64,000 bases of DNA from Pseudomonas sp. F(2018) (GCF_005508865.1 NZ_SCOM01000003.1:186001-250000), one strand, 5' to 3'; positions 32,101 to 49,664 are shown, counted from the stretch's first letter. Numbers and translations: made by a program. The notes: generated by a model not told the origin, from the letters alone.

Positions 32101-32892
32101 TCAGCGCCGGACCAGCGCCTGATAGCGGCCGGGACTGACACCGTAGGCGGCGCGGAAGTGGCGGTTGAGATGGCTCTGGTCGGCGAAGCCCAGGGCATGG
32201 GCCACCTCGCCGGCCGGCACGCCAAGACGCAACAGCCCCTGGGCGCGGCGGGTGCGCAACTGCATGGCCCACTGCCGCGGGCTGAGCCCGGTACGGCGCT
32301 TGAAGGCACGCAGCAGGTGGAACTTGGACAGGTCCACGGCGGCGGCCATCTGCTCCAGGCTCGGCGTCTGCTCCAGGCTGGCGGCTAGCAGCTCCTGCAG
32401 ACGCCCGACCGCCTCGCTGCCGATATCCCGAGCCTCGGTCAGACGCACACCGGCGCCGCTGGCGATCCGCCCGAGCAGCAGAGTCACGCCCTCCTCGCCG
32501 TGCTCGCGCAGTAGCGGATCGTCGCTCAGGCAGGTTTCGATCGCCTGGGCCAGCTCACCGGCCAGGGCCGGTGCCTGCTGCAGTGGACGTTCGAACTGCA
32601 GCTCGTTGCGGCCGAGGCTCTCGGCCAGTCGCGCCGCGGGCAGGTACAGGCTGACATAGCGCCACGGCTGCCCCTCGCGGGCACCGCCGCCCTGGATCTC
32701 GCCGGGGTTGTAGGTGGTGATGGCGCCGACACCGGCGTCGAAGGTACGGCCGTCCAGCCAGATGCGCTCGGTGCCGACCAGGTTGGCACCGATGACGAAT
32801 TCGTCGTGGCTGTGTTTCTCGAAGTGCTGGCCCGGCACGCAGCTGCTGGCGACTTCCAGCTCGCCTAGGCGCGCCAGGCGGACCGAGCTCAT
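32101..32892 (-). CDS. chpD: ChpD, AraC-family transcriptional regulator
   Basis: The regulator has 263 residues. An N-terminal cupin-like domain (VPGQHFEKHSHDEFVIGANL) precedes a C-terminal double HTH (MAAAVDLSKFHLLRAFKRRT; GEVAHALGFADQSHLNRHF). Position after chpC and before chpE identifies ChpD. The ATG at 32892 has no Shine-Dalgarno sequence: the bases before it belong to a 141-base hairpin repeat, so translation or transcription of chpD-chpE may be altered. Confidence 0.9.
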   Translation of the reverse strand: MSSVRLARLGELEVASSCVPGQHFEKHSHDEFVIGANLVGTERIWLDGRTFDAGVGAITTYNPGEIQGGGAREGQPWRYVSLYLPAARLAESLGRNELQFERPLQQAPALAGELAQAIETCLSDDPLLREHGEEGVTLLLGRIASGAGVRLTEARDIGSEAVGRLQELLAASLEQTPSLEQMAAAVDLSKFHLLRAFKRRTGLSPRQWAMQLRTRRAQGLLRLGVPAGEVAHALGFADQSHLNRHFRAAYGVSPGRYQALVRR

Positions 32893-32896
32893 GTCA

Positions 32897-33037
32897 AAAA
32901 TCGCCCGAGCAATCGCCGAGCGCAGTCGAGACTAGGCGGAAAGGGCTGAGAAAGCGCAGTTTACGAGTGGTAAATGAGCATTTCGAAGTCATTTCCAACG
33001 CAGTATCGGCAAGCGCAGGCATTGGGCGGGTGATTTT
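32897..33037. repeat. Dispersed hairpin element, copy A (chpD/chpC gap)
   Basis: This 141-base element has imperfect terminal inverted repeats (AAAATCGCCCG / CGGGTGATTTT) and a central core GCAGTTTACGAGTGGTAAAT shared with copies B (52949-53090) and C (60699-60841). It is flanked by CA on both sides, a possible 2-bp target duplication. Its right end lies within the chpC stop codon and its left end a few bases before the chpD start. The halves pair into one long hairpin. Confidence 0.75.
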
Positions 33038-33507
33038 CAGATCAGGCCGGCGTCCGCCAGCTTTTGCTCCAGGCCGATCAGGTCCGGGATCTTCACCACG
33101 GCTTCGCCGAGCTGCACGGCGTCCAGCTCCAGCGGAGCCAGTTCGGCGCTGGCGCGCTGCAGGTTGCCGTCGACCTTCATCGAGCGCGGGATACCCTGCA
33201 CCAGCAGGGCGATGAACTTGACCTGGTCGCGACCGCCCATGGCGTTGAGCACCGCCACGCGCACGCCCGGGCCGATCTGCGGCTGACCATCGGAGGCGGC
33301 CTCGAACGACAGCAGTGGCAGCTGCAGGTCGCGCCAGGCCACCTGGCCGAGGAACCAGGACGGCATCCCCGGCGTGACATGCGGCGGACGGTAGGGAATC
33401 AGCTCGGCCACCGCCACGTTGGGCAGCAGCAGGGTGCGGTCGGCCAGCGGCACCAGCAGGCCGGTGAGGCTGCTGATGCTGTTCTGGCTGGCGATGGCTT
33501 GGCTCAT
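33037..33507 (-). CDS. chpC: ChpC, CheW-like adaptor
   Basis: The protein has 156 residues from MSQAIASQNSISSLTGLLVP (ATG 33507 behind AAGGAG). The CheW fold is suggested by LLVPLADRTLLLPNVAVAEL, GMPSWFLGQVAWRDLQLPLLSFE and IALLVQGIPRSMKVDG. It would link receptors to ChpA beside PilI. The stop codon TGA is formed with the terminal A of hairpin element copy A, so the natural C-terminus may have been shortened or replaced. Confidence 0.9.
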   Translation of the reverse strand: MSQAIASQNSISSLTGLLVPLADRTLLLPNVAVAELIPYRPPHVTPGMPSWFLGQVAWRDLQLPLLSFEAASDGQPQIGPGVRVAVLNAMGGRDQVKFIALLVQGIPRSMKVDGNLQRASAELAPLELDAVQLGEAVVKIPDLIGLEQKLADAGLI

Positions 33508-33536
33508 GGCGGCTCCTTGAATGACTGCTGGCGCCG

Positions 33537-34548
33537 TTACTGGCACTGTTCGGCCAGGTGATTGACCAGGGCGGAGGCCAGCTCGCGTGGATCACCGCTC
33601 AGGCTGCTGTAGCCGCCTTCGCGCAGGCTGTCGGGCATGCTCGGGCAGGCGCAGCTGTCGGCCTTCTGGGTCCAGATCACACCACCCTGGCGGCGCACGT
33701 AGGCCGCGGCGGCGCTGCCGTCGCTGCCCATGCCGCTGAAGGCGATCACGCCACAATGGGCGCCGAACTGCTGGGCCAGGTTGAGCATCATCTGGTCGAT
33801 GGACGGGCTGTAGGGCTCCGGCCAGCCGCGATCGGCCACCTGCATGGCGCCGTCCTCGGCGAAGCCGAGTTCGTTGCTGATCGGCGCCACCACCACTTCG
33901 CCGCAACGCACGGCATCGCCGTTGCGCGCCGGGTTGACGTGCCACTGGCTGTGGCGGCCAACGGCCTGGGGCAGCGCCGTCTCGAAGGCGGCATCGATGT
34001 GCTGGGCATAGACGAAGCCGATCGGCAGGCCGCCGGGCAGGGCATCGAGAAATTCCTTCACCGCCGCCGGACCACCGAGCGAGGCGGCCAGCAGCCAGAC
34101 CTGCTTGGCCGGCTCACCGGCCACCAGCGGCGTCTCGGCCAGCGAGGCCGGCAGCTCCAGGCGGCTGGGGCGCTGCGCCTCGGCCAGCAGGGCCTCCAGG
34201 CTCGGGCCTACGGCCTGGGCCGGGTCACCGACCAGGCGCTTGAGCTTGCCGAACAGGCGGCGCTCCCAGCGCGGGTAGTTTTCCGAGTGACGCTCCGGGG
34301 CATGGCCCTCGCCGAACAGCACCGGGGCGCTGGCCTTCTCCAGGAGATTGTCGACCAGGGGTGAGTCTTCCGACTGGGCCAGGTCCACCAGCCACAGGTC
34401 GGTCTCGCAGTCGGCCAGGGCGGCCTCGTCGAGACGCGCCGGGTCGCTGTTGAGCACCACCTGGTAGCCGCTGCCGGACAGAGCCTGCTGCAGCACGTGG
34501 CGCTGCAGCGAGGTGTCGGCGATGACCGCGATACGAGCAGCAGTTCTG

Positions 34549-34556
<8 letters not shown>
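33537..34556 (-). CDS. chpB: ChpB, CheB-like receptor methylesterase
   Basis: The protein has 339 residues. The N-terminal ~120 residues look like a degenerate receiver (RIAVIADTSLQRHVLQQAL, DLWLVDL). The C-terminal methylesterase domain has the catalytic Ser in LLAASLGGPAAVKEFLDAL, His in YAQHIDAAFE and Asp in VIAFSGMGSDGSAAAAYV. It would remove methyl groups from PilJ, opposing PilK. Its start overlaps the chpA stop by eight bases, so the two are translationally coupled. Confidence 0.93.
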
Positions 34557-42396
<7,840 letters not shown>

Positions 42397-42420
42397 ACCG
42401 ACTCCACTCATATTCTTGTC

Positions 42421-43302
42421 TTAGCCCTTGCGGGTGAACGCCAGAACGCGCTCGTCGGCCACCGGTACCAGGTCCGGATGCTGCCAACCGACCACTTCCC
42501 CCACTCCCACCACCAGCATGCCCCCCGGCGCCAGGCGTTCGGCCAGACGGTTGAGGATTTCGCGGCGGCGCCAGCGGCGGAAATAGATCAGCAGGTTCTG
42601 ACAAAAGATTACGTCCATGCCGGCCTGCGGCGCCTTGGCCAGCTCCAGCACATTCAACCGGGCCACGCAGACACGCGCGGCCAGGTCCGGCACCACTTGG
42701 TAACGACCATCGTCCTGGGCGAGGAAGTAGCGCTCGCACAGGTCGCTGTCCATCTGTTCCAGCTTGCGCGCGCCGTATGTCGCGTCGCGCGCCTTGTTCA
42801 ACACATTCAGACTGATATCGGTGCCGGTCACGCCGAACTGCCGATCACTGCCCACATCGCGCAACACCTCGGCGGCCGCGATGGCCATCGAGTAGGGCTC
42901 CTCGCCACTGGAGCAGCCAACGCTCCACAGGGCCAGGGGCTGTTGCTGTTCATCCGTGGCCAGACGGCCGCGCAGATAACTTTCCAGAACGTCGAAGGAC
43001 GGGCGGTGACGGAAGAAGCGGGTCTCCTGCACGGTCAGGCGGTCCAGCAGGGTCGACCACTCCACCGCGCCACGCGGGCCATCGGTGACCTGGCGGAAAT
43101 AGCTGGCGTAGTCGCCGACGCCCAGTTCACGCATGCGCGCGGTCAGGTTGGTCTGCAGGAATGCCCGGCGTTGTTCGTTGATCACCACGCCGGTGCGCTC
43201 TTCGAGCAGCGCCTGCCAGTCGCGGAACTCCGCCTGTGACATGTCGGCCAGGGGTTTCAAGGCCCAGACGCCGCTTGGCTGCATGCCGTGCCCCTCGCTC
43301 AT
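42421..43302 (-). CDS. pilK: PilK, CheR-like receptor methyltransferase
   Basis: The protein has 293 residues from ATG 43302 (MSEGHGMQPSGVWAL). An ATG at 43284 has a better GAGGGG ribosome site and may be the true start. The CheR N-terminal helical domain includes FRDWQALLEERTGVVI and LTVQETRFFRHRPSFDVL. The SAM-binding domain has LWSVGCSSGEEPYSMAIAA and MDVIFCQNLLIYFRRWRRRE. It methylates PilJ. It lies between pilJ and chpA in the twitching chemosensory cluster. Confidence 0.94.
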   Translation of the reverse strand: MSEGHGMQPSGVWALKPLADMSQAEFRDWQALLEERTGVVINEQRRAFLQTNLTARMRELGVGDYASYFRQVTDGPRGAVEWSTLLDRLTVQETRFFRHRPSFDVLESYLRGRLATDEQQQPLALWSVGCSSGEEPYSMAIAAAEVLRDVGSDRQFGVTGTDISLNVLNKARDATYGARKLEQMDSDLCERYFLAQDDGRYQVVPDLAARVCVARLNVLELAKAPQAGMDVIFCQNLLIYFRRWRRREILNRLAERLAPGGMLVVGVGEVVGWQHPDLVPVADERVLAFTRKG

Positions 43303-43352
43303 GGCCGAATGCCCCGGGCGGCAGCCCTCTCAGGCTGCCGCACCTCCCTTGA

Positions 43353-45395
43353 TCAGGCCTGGCCGTCCGGCAGGGTGAAGCCGGATACCGAACGACGCAT
43401 CTCACTGGCCATCTTGGCCAGGTTACCAATGCTCTTGGCGGTAGCGGTGGTACCTGCGGAGGTCTGCGAGGTGATCTCCTGAATCACGTTCATGGTGTTG
43501 GAGATGTGGCCAGCGGACGAAGCCTGCTGACGGGCGGCGTTGGAGATGTTCTGGATCAAGGCCGCGAGGGTCTTGGATACCTTCTCGATCTCTTCCAGGG
43601 CCACACCGGCGTCCTGCGCCAGGCGGGCACCGCGTACCACTTCGGAAGTGGTCTGCTCCATGGAGATAACCGCTTCGTTGGTGTCGGTCTGAATCGTCTT
43701 AACCAGCGCCTCGATCTGCTTGGTCGCCGCGGAGGAACGCTCTGCGAGGCGTTGTACCTCGTCCGCTACCACGGCGAAGCCGCGGCCCGCATCACCGGCC
43801 ATGGACGCCTGGATCGCGGCGTTCAGTGCGAGGATGTTGGTCTGGTCGGCAATGTCGTTAATCAGGCTAACGATGTCACCGATCTCCTGGGACGATTCAC
43901 CGAGGCGTTTGATCCGCTTCGAGGTGTCCTGGATCTGCTCACGGATGTTATCCATGCCGGTGATGGTGTTGTGCACCACCTCGTTACCCTTGTTGGCGAT
44001 GGCTACGGAACGTTCCGCTACCGCAGAGGATTCCGCGGCGTTCGCCGATACCTGGTCAATCGACACGGCCATTTCGTTGATCGCCGCGGAGGCACCGGCG
44101 ATTTCCTGGGCCTGGTGCTCGGAAGCCTCGGCCAGGTGCATCGCGGTGGCCTGGGTTTCCTGGGCGGCGGCGGCCACCTGTACGGCGGTCGAGTTGATCG
44201 TCGCTACCAGGTCGCGCAGTTGGTCGATGGAGTAGTTGATGGAGTCCGCGATCGCACCGGTGAAGTCCTCGGTTACGGTCGCGGCCACGGTCAGGTCACC
44301 GTCTGCGAGGTCGGCGATTTCGTCGAGCAGTCGCAGAATCGCCGACTGGTCGCGGGCGGATTTCTCCTCACGCTCAGCCAGACGGAGGTTGGTCGCGCGC
44401 ACCATCACCAGGCCGATCAGGATGATCGAGGCCAGAGCCAGGGCGCCCAGCACGTAACCGGCGATAGTGTTGAAGTAACGGCCGTCGGCCAGGTTTTCGA
44501 ACTCGGTGGCCAGGCCGGAGGTCTTGTCCAGCAGGGTCTGCGAGCCGGTGAAGATGGTGTTGGCGGATTCACGAACCTGGAACAGTTCCGGGGAGGTCTC
44601 GAGGATCTCGTCCACCGAGCCGGATACGAACTGGAACAGCTCGGAAATCTCGGCCAGACGCTCCAGGGCGTCGGTATCGGTAACGGCGGTGATCTCCATG
44701 GCGGCGTTGCCTTCGATCATCGCCTTGAGCACACGACCGAACAGGCTGGCGTCGCGGCCGAACATGTCGGCGGCCTGGACGGAGTCGTCGTCACCGGCCA
44801 GCACCTTGTTCACCGAGCCGAGGATACGTTCGGCGAGCAGCGACTGACGCTGGGCAACCGACACCTGGGCAGCGGGCGCGCCGCTCTGCAGCAGGATGTC
44901 GACCACCTCTTCGTACTCGACCTGCAGCTGCGGGATGGTTTCGGCGAGGGTGGCGGCTACTTGGTGCAGCGACAGTACGGTCTGTTCGCTCTGCAGGATG
45001 GCGTCCGCGTTCTGCCGCAGCACGTCCCAGTCCTTCTGCACCTCGTCCATCTGCGCCTTGACCGACTCCGGCGCCGCCGGCAGGCCGCTGGCCTCGTTAC
45101 CGGAGGTCAGGAAGCCCCAACGCTCTTCGAAGTCGCGACGCGCTTCTTTCAGCAGCGGGAAGGCTTCTGCCTTGCCGGTCGCCGCTTCGGTGGCGTTCTT
45201 CGCAATACGCTGGGACAGCACGCGCAGTTCACCCGCGTGGCTGATGTATTCCTTGTCGTAGTTGGACTGGGTGTTGAGGTAGGCGAAGTTGGCGAACAGC
45301 AACACGATGGAAATGATCAGGACTATGAAGAGTCCGGCGATCAGCGTGTTACTGCGCACACCTGCCAAGAGATTGCCTGCATCGAGTTTTTTCAT
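43353..45395 (-). CDS. pilJ: PilJ, twitching-motility chemoreceptor
   Basis: The protein has 680 residues. TM1 is at about 17-38 ([21 protein letters not shown]). A periplasmic helical region with two PilJ-type modules ([29 protein letters not shown]) runs to about 305. TM2 is near 306-332, then HAMP, then the signalling hairpin with [20 protein letters not shown] and [18 protein letters not shown]. It senses pilus state or surface contact and signals to ChpA through PilI and ChpC. Adaptation is by PilK and ChpB. Confidence 0.97.
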   Translation of the reverse strand: MKKLDAGNLLAGVRSNTLIAGLFIVLIISIVLLFANFAYLNTQSNYDKEYISHAGELRVLSQRIAKNATEAATGKAEAFPLLKEARRDFEERWGFLTSGNEASGLPAAPESVKAQMDEVQKDWDVLRQNADAILQSEQTVLSLHQVAATLAETIPQLQVEYEEVVDILLQSGAPAAQVSVAQRQSLLAERILGSVNKVLAGDDDSVQAADMFGRDASLFGRVLKAMIEGNAAMEITAVTDTDALERLAEISELFQFVSGSVDEILETSPELFQVRESANTIFTGSQTLLDKTSGLATEFENLADGRYFNTIAGYVLGALALASIILIGLVMVRATNLRLAEREEKSARDQSAILRLLDEIADLADGDLTVAATVTEDFTGAIADSINYSIDQLRDLVATINSTAVQVAAAAQETQATAMHLAEASEHQAQEIAGASAAINEMAVSIDQVSANAAESSAVAERSVAIANKGNEVVHNTITGMDNIREQIQDTSKRIKRLGESSQEIGDIVSLINDIADQTNILALNAAIQASMAGDAGRGFAVVADEVQRLAERSSAATKQIEALVKTIQTDTNEAVISMEQTTSEVVRGARLAQDAGVALEEIEKVSKTLAALIQNISNAARQQASSAGHISNTMNVIQEITSQTSAGTTATAKSIGNLAKMASEMRRSVSGFTLPDGQA

Positions 45396-45479
45396 TATTT
45401 GGCCCCCGCCTGGACCGACCGCACTTCAGTTCCCATGTAACGCCAAAGGGCCGGCAACTGCCGACCCAACCGAAAATCT

Positions 45480-46016
45480 TTATACCGCCACGTCTAAAAA
45501 GCCCTGGTGCTGCGCCAACGCATGCGGGCTGAACACCAGCCAGGGTCGCTCGCGCTGGAAGACCCCGTGGATGAACGGCGAAATGGCCGCCTCCAGGGGT
45601 GGCAACTGCTCGGAGAAGGTATCCACCGGGAAGTGCTGCATACCGAACACTTCGTCAACCGTCAGGCCGGCGAACACTTCGTTGTGGTCCACCACCAGTA
45701 CCCGCCGCTGCTTGCGCAGGGGCGACAGCTCGCTGCCAAAGAAGCCGCACAGGTCCATCACCGGCAACAGCCGGCCACGCACGTTGGCCACGCCTTTGAC
45801 CCAGCCCTTCACGCCCGGCAGCAGCGTGTGCCGCGGCTCGTGCAGAACCTCACCGACCTCGCCCATGGGCGCGACGAAATAACGCTCGCCCATGCGGAAG
45901 CCGATGCCGCTCCAGGTCTGTACCGTCTGCTGCTGCGACGGCAAACCGGCCGCCAGCGCACGACAGCGCTGGTCGAGATCAACGAGAAGCTGGAAGGGGG
46001 ATTGCGCGTCCGACAT
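45480..46016 (-). CDS. pilI: PilI, CheW-like adaptor
   Basis: The protein has 178 residues. The CheW fold is seen in GIGFRMGERYFVAPMGEVGEV, LLPGVKGWVKGVANVRGRLLPVMDL and VLVVDHNEVFAGLTVDEVFGM. It couples PilJ to ChpA. It is the third gene of pilGHIJK, 47 bases after pilH and 84 bases before pilJ. Confidence 0.95.
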   Translation of the reverse strand: MSDAQSPFQLLVDLDQRCRALAAGLPSQQQTVQTWSGIGFRMGERYFVAPMGEVGEVLHEPRHTLLPGVKGWVKGVANVRGRLLPVMDLCGFFGSELSPLRKQRRVLVVDHNEVFAGLTVDEVFGMQHFPVDTFSEQLPPLEAAISPFIHGVFQRERPWLVFSPHALAQHQGFLDVAV

Positions 46017-46063
46017 GCCGGCCTTGGCCTTTTCTTCTTATGTGGCTACGGACTGGCGCGGCT

Positions 46064-46429
46064 TCAGCCGGCCAGCACCGCGTTGAGGGTCTTCATCAGC
46101 GTGTCTTCGTCGACCGGCTTGGTCAGGTAGTCACGCGCACCCTGGCGCTTGCCCCAGACCTTGTCGGTTTCCTGATCCTTGGTGGTGACGATGATCACCG
46201 GGATGTGGCTGGTTTCGGCGTCCTTGGTCAGCTGACGGGTCGCCTGGAAGCCATTGAGACCGGGCATGACGATATCCATCAGCACGGCATCGGGTTTTTC
46301 CTGGCGCGCCAGGGCAACGCCGTCGGCACCATTCTCCGCCTTGAGTACCTGATGACCATGCTTCTCGAGCATGGCGGTCAGTTTGTACATCTCGGTCGGC
46401 GAGTCATCAACAATCAGAATACGAGCCAT
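46064..46429 (-). CDS. pilH: PilH, CheY-like response regulator
   Basis: This single receiver domain has 121 residues (MARILIVDDSPTEMYKLTAM). The phospho-acceptor Asp52 is in AVLMDIVMPGLNG, with acidic residues D8/D9, VTTKD for the switch Thr, and Lys104 in YLTKPV. PilH opposes or tunes PilG in control of the PilT/PilU retraction motors. A GTG/ATG five residues upstream is less likely because this start matches family length. Confidence 0.96.
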   Translation of the reverse strand: MARILIVDDSPTEMYKLTAMLEKHGHQVLKAENGADGVALARQEKPDAVLMDIVMPGLNGFQATRQLTKDAETSHIPVIIVTTKDQETDKVWGKRQGARDYLTKPVDEDTLMKTLNAVLAG

Positions 46430-46474
46430 GAAGTTCCCCATACGGAATAGGCATCGCCGGCTTGTGGCCAGCTA

Positions 46475-46882
46475 TCAGGAGGCTTGCTCCACCGGGACGA
46501 ATTCGGGCACATGCGCCTTGATGGCGCCGAGCAGCTCTTCCTTGCTGAAGGGCTTGGTCAGGTACTGGTCGGAACCGACGATGCGCCCCTTGGCCTTATC
46601 GAACAGGCCGTCCTTGGAGGACAGCATGATCACCGGGGTGGATTTGAAAGCACTGTTGTTTTTGATCAGGGCGCAGGTCTGATAACCATCGAGGCGCGGC
46701 ATCATGATATCGACAAAGATAATGCTCGGATGCGTATCGGCGATCTTGGCCAACGCATCGAAACCGTCCACCGCAGTGATGACCTCACAACCCACCTTCT
46801 TCAGCAGAGTCTCGGCGGTGCGACGAATCGTTTTCGAATCGTCGATCACCATGACCTTCAAACCCTCGGAATGCTGTTCCAT
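46475..46882 (-). CDS. pilG: PilG, CheY-like response regulator
   Basis: This single receiver domain has 135 residues (MEQHSEGLKVMVIDDSKTIR). Phospho-acceptor Asp58 is in IIFVDIMMPRLDG, with DD at 14-15 and Lys110 in YLTKPF. It is phosphorylated by ChpA and promotes pilus extension and cAMP signalling. It is the promoter-proximal gene of the ten-gene minus-strand cluster. The 223-base gap between pilG and the divergent gshB must hold both promoters; a TATAAG near 47009 is a weak candidate for gshB. Confidence 0.96.
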   Translation of the reverse strand: MEQHSEGLKVMVIDDSKTIRRTAETLLKKVGCEVITAVDGFDALAKIADTHPSIIFVDIMMPRLDGYQTCALIKNNSAFKSTPVIMLSSKDGLFDKAKGRIVGSDQYLTKPFSKEELLGAIKAHVPEFVPVEQAS

Positions 46883-47105
46883 GTCTGCCCTACCATCGCC
46901 TCGGTGAGTCATTGTTTTATCTATACAGCACAGTGTGGCTGAGGCCGTAACACTGACGGGCTGCGACCCGATCGTCCGGACTTTTTAGCACACTCTCCTG
47001 ATGCAATCTATAAGCCCCTAATACTCGGGGTTTTTCTTGACCGGTGGCGCCCTGCGGCGCCACCCTTGCGCATCACTTCTGCCAACCTGAAGCAGGTTTC
47101 ACCCC

Positions 47106-48065
47106 ATGAGCATTCGCCTGGGGATCGTCATGGATCCCATCGCCCAGATCAATTTCAAGAAGGATAGCTCGCTGGCCATGCTTCTGGCCGCGCAGGCTCG
47201 CGGCTGGTCTCTCTTTTATATGGAGCAGCGCGATCTCTACAGCAACGCCGGCCAGGCCCGTGCCCGCATGCAGCCGCTGCAGGTGTTCAACGACCCGCAG
47301 CGCTGGTTCGAGCTGGATGCGGAGAAAGACGCCCCTCTGTCCGACCTGGACGTGATCCTGATGCGCAAGGATCCGCCCTTCGATAACGAGTTCGTCTACT
47401 CCACTTACTTACTGGAGCAGGCCGAGCGCGATGGCGTACTGGTGGTCAACCGCCCGCAGAGCCTGCGCGACTGCAACGAGAAACTGTTTGCCACCCAGTT
47501 CCCTCACTGCATGCCACCTACCCTGGTCAGCCGCAGGGCCGACATTCTGCGCGAGTTCGCCGAAACGCAGCGTGACATCATTCTCAAACCCCTGGATGGC
47601 ATGGGTGGTTCCTCGATCTTCCGTCACCGCGTCGGCGACCCCAACCTCTCGGTGATCCTTGAGACCCTGACCGCCCACGGCACCCAGCAGTGCATGGCGC
47701 AAGGCTACCTGCCCGGCATCAAGGACGGCGACAAGCGCATCCTGATGATCGATGGCGAGCCGATCCCCTACTGCCTGGCGCGCATTCCGGCCCAGGGCGA
47801 GACCCGCGGTAACCTGGCCGCCGGCGGCCGCGGCGAGGCCAGACCGCTGACCGAGCGCGACCGCTGGATCGCCGCCGAGGTCGGCCCGGTGCTGCGCGAG
47901 AAGGGCCTGCTGTTCGTCGGCCTGGACGTGATCGGCGAGCACCTGACCGAGATCAACGTGACCAGCCCGACCTGCATCCGCGAGATCGACAAGGCCTTCG
48001 ACACCCGCATCGGCGAGCGCCTGATGGATGCCATCGAGGGCAAGCTTGCTGCGCGCAAAGCTTGA
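47106..48065 (+). CDS. gshB: Glutathione synthetase
   Basis: This ATP-grasp enzyme has 319 residues and joins gamma-glutamylcysteine to glycine. It begins MSIRLGIVMDPIAQINFKKD, typical of GshB. Further landmarks: VILMRKDPPFDNEFVYSTYLLE, DIILKPLDGMGGSSIFRHRV (ATP binding), GDKRILMIDGEPIPYCLARIP and HLTEINVTSPTCIREID. It is divergent from pilG, a conserved Pseudomonas arrangement. Confidence 0.97.
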   Translation: MSIRLGIVMDPIAQINFKKDSSLAMLLAAQARGWSLFYMEQRDLYSNAGQARARMQPLQVFNDPQRWFELDAEKDAPLSDLDVILMRKDPPFDNEFVYSTYLLEQAERDGVLVVNRPQSLRDCNEKLFATQFPHCMPPTLVSRRADILREFAETQRDIILKPLDGMGGSSIFRHRVGDPNLSVILETLTAHGTQQCMAQGYLPGIKDGDKRILMIDGEPIPYCLARIPAQGETRGNLAAGGRGEARPLTERDRWIAAEVGPVLREKGLLFVGLDVIGEHLTEINVTSPTCIREIDKAFDTRIGERLMDAIEGKLAARKA

Positions 48066-48151
48066 TCCAGGTGGCAGCTTGGCGCTTGCGGCTTGCAGCC
48101 TGACGACCCGAGCCGGCAGACTGCGCGGCAATTCGTAACCGCGCCCGCCAG

Positions 48152-49054
48152 ATGAACGCAGCCTTGAGACCGCCGCCCGAACTGACCAGCTCAGGCATCC
48201 GCCCCGCGGATCGCCTGGGCTTCACCCTGTTCGTCGCCACCCTGCTGCACCTGGCGCTGATCCTCGGCGTCAGCTTCACCCTGGCCAAGCCCGGCGAGCT
48301 GAGCAAGACCCTGGAAATCACCCTGTCGACCTTCAACAGCGACAAGCAGCCCGACAAGGCCGACTACCTGGCCCAGCACAACCAGCAGGGCAGCGGCACC
48401 CTGGAGCACAAGGCGGCGCCCAAGACCACCGAGCAGGCGCCGTTCCAGGACAGCAAGGTCAACAAGGTCACCCCGGCCGCCGCGCCGCAGCCGACCCAGC
48501 GCAAGGAAGCGGTCGCCAGCAAGACTTCGCTGACCACCACCAAGCAGCAACAGCAGAAGGCGGCGACCAAGCAGAAGGAAGAGGAACCGCAACCCGACGC
48601 CCAGCACGCGCCGATATTTGACAGCACCCAGCTGTCCGCGGAAATCGCCAGCCTGGAGGCCGAACTGGCTCAGGAGCAGCAGCTCTACGCTAAGCGCCCG
48701 AAGATCCATCGCCTCAACGCCGCCTCGACCATGCGCGACAAGGGCGCCTGGTACAAGGACGAGTGGCGTAGGAAGATCGAGCGTGTTGGCAACCTTAATT
48801 ATCCAAACGAAGCCAAGCGCCAGAAGATCTATGGCCAGCTGATCTTAATGGTCTCAATCAACAGAGACGGGACCATCAATGAAATGCTTTTGGTCGAATC
48901 ATCTGGACATAAGGTTCTAGACGAAGCAGCCATGAAGATCGTCCGGCTCTCGGCTCCATTTGCCCCATTTGAAGGCGACATGGCTGAGTTTGATCGACTT
49001 GAGATTACGCGCACTTGGCGATTTGACCGAAGCGATCGACTTTTTAGCCAGTGA
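48152..49054 (+). CDS. tonB3: TonB-like energy transducer (TonB3 position)
   Basis: The protein has 300 residues. One N-terminal inner-membrane helix (LGFTLFVATLLHLALILGVSF) is followed by a Lys/Gln/Pro-rich periplasmic spacer and a C-terminal TonB domain (YPNEAKRQKIYGQLILMVSI; LVESSGHKVLDEAAMKIV; FEITRTW-like end LEITRTWRF). The P. aeruginosa gene here, between gshB and algH, is TonB3, linked to twitching motility. From about 48770 to the stop, base composition and codon use become clearly AT-richer than the first two thirds, suggesting a transferred segment. Confidence 0.9.
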   Translation: MNAALRPPPELTSSGIRPADRLGFTLFVATLLHLALILGVSFTLAKPGELSKTLEITLSTFNSDKQPDKADYLAQHNQQGSGTLEHKAAPKTTEQAPFQDSKVNKVTPAAAPQPTQRKEAVASKTSLTTTKQQQQKAATKQKEEEPQPDAQHAPIFDSTQLSAEIASLEAELAQEQQLYAKRPKIHRLNAASTMRDKGAWYKDEWRRKIERVGNLNYPNEAKRQKIYGQLILMVSINRDGTINEMLLVESSGHKVLDEAAMKIVRLSAPFAPFEGDMAEFDRLEITRTWRFDRSDRLFSQ

Positions 49055-49097
49055 CTGACGCTTGCCGCCCTAGCCGTCAGGGTCGAAACTAGCGCCC

Positions 49098-49664
49098 ATG
49101 AAGACCGCCGCCAGCTACCTCAAGCATCACTTCCTGATCGCCATGCCGCACATGGCCGATCCCAACTTCGCGCAGACCGTCACCTACCTGGTTGAGCACA
49201 ACGAGCAGGGCGCCATGGGCCTGGTGATCAACCGCCCCAACGGCCTCAACCTGGCCGACGTGCTGGAGCAACTGCGCCCGGACGAGACGCCCCCCGCCCT
49301 CTGCCAGAGCCTGCCGATCTTCGCCGGCGGCCCGGTACAGACCGATCGAGGCTTCGTCCTGCACCCTTCGGGGCAGAGCTTCCAGGCCACCCTGGAACTG
49401 GGCGAACTGGCCCTGTCCACCTCCCAGGACGCGCTGTTCGCCATCGCCGACGGCAGCGGCCCCGCCAAGTATCTGATCACCCTCGGCTACGCCGGCTGGG
49501 AAGCCGGCCAGCTGGAGACCGAGCTGACCGAGAACGCCTGGCTGACCTGCCCGGCCGACGCCGCCATCCTCTTCGACACCCCCGCCGAGCAGCGTCTGGG
49601 CGCTGCCGCCGCGCGCCTGGGCATCAACCTCAGCCTGCTCACCGCCCAGGCCGGCCACGCATGA
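49098..49664 (+). CDS. algH: AlgH / YqgE-family protein (UPF0301)
   Basis: The protein has 188 residues. The UPF0301 fold is marked by LKHHFLIAMPHMADPNFAQT, YLVEHNEQGAMGLVINRP, FAGGPVQTDRGFVLHP and FLITLGYAGWEAGQLE-type sequence. It was named for an effect on alginate regulation in P. aeruginosa; the biochemical function is not established. The ATG of yqgF overlaps its stop (ATGA), and both belong to the algH-yqgF-pyrR-pyrB-pyrC' run. Confidence 0.95.
   Translation: MKTAASYLKHHFLIAMPHMADPNFAQTVTYLVEHNEQGAMGLVINRPNGLNLADVLEQLRPDETPPALCQSLPIFAGGPVQTDRGFVLHPSGQSFQATLELGELALSTSQDALFAIADGSGPAKYLITLGYAGWEAGQLETELTENAWLTCPADAAILFDTPAEQRLGAAAARLGINLSLLTAQAGHA

Noticed and set aside
47015..47036. CCCC-TAATACT-CGGGG followed by TTTTT upstream of gshB as a terminator
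   Set aside because: The stem is only about four to five pairs and lies in the divergent pilG/gshB promoter region, so termination is not expected.
48066..48151. GCTTGGCGCTTGCGGCTTGCAGC after gshB as a REP element
   Set aside because: It is short and imperfect, with no second copy in the window; it could be a degenerate extragenic repeat but is not supportable.
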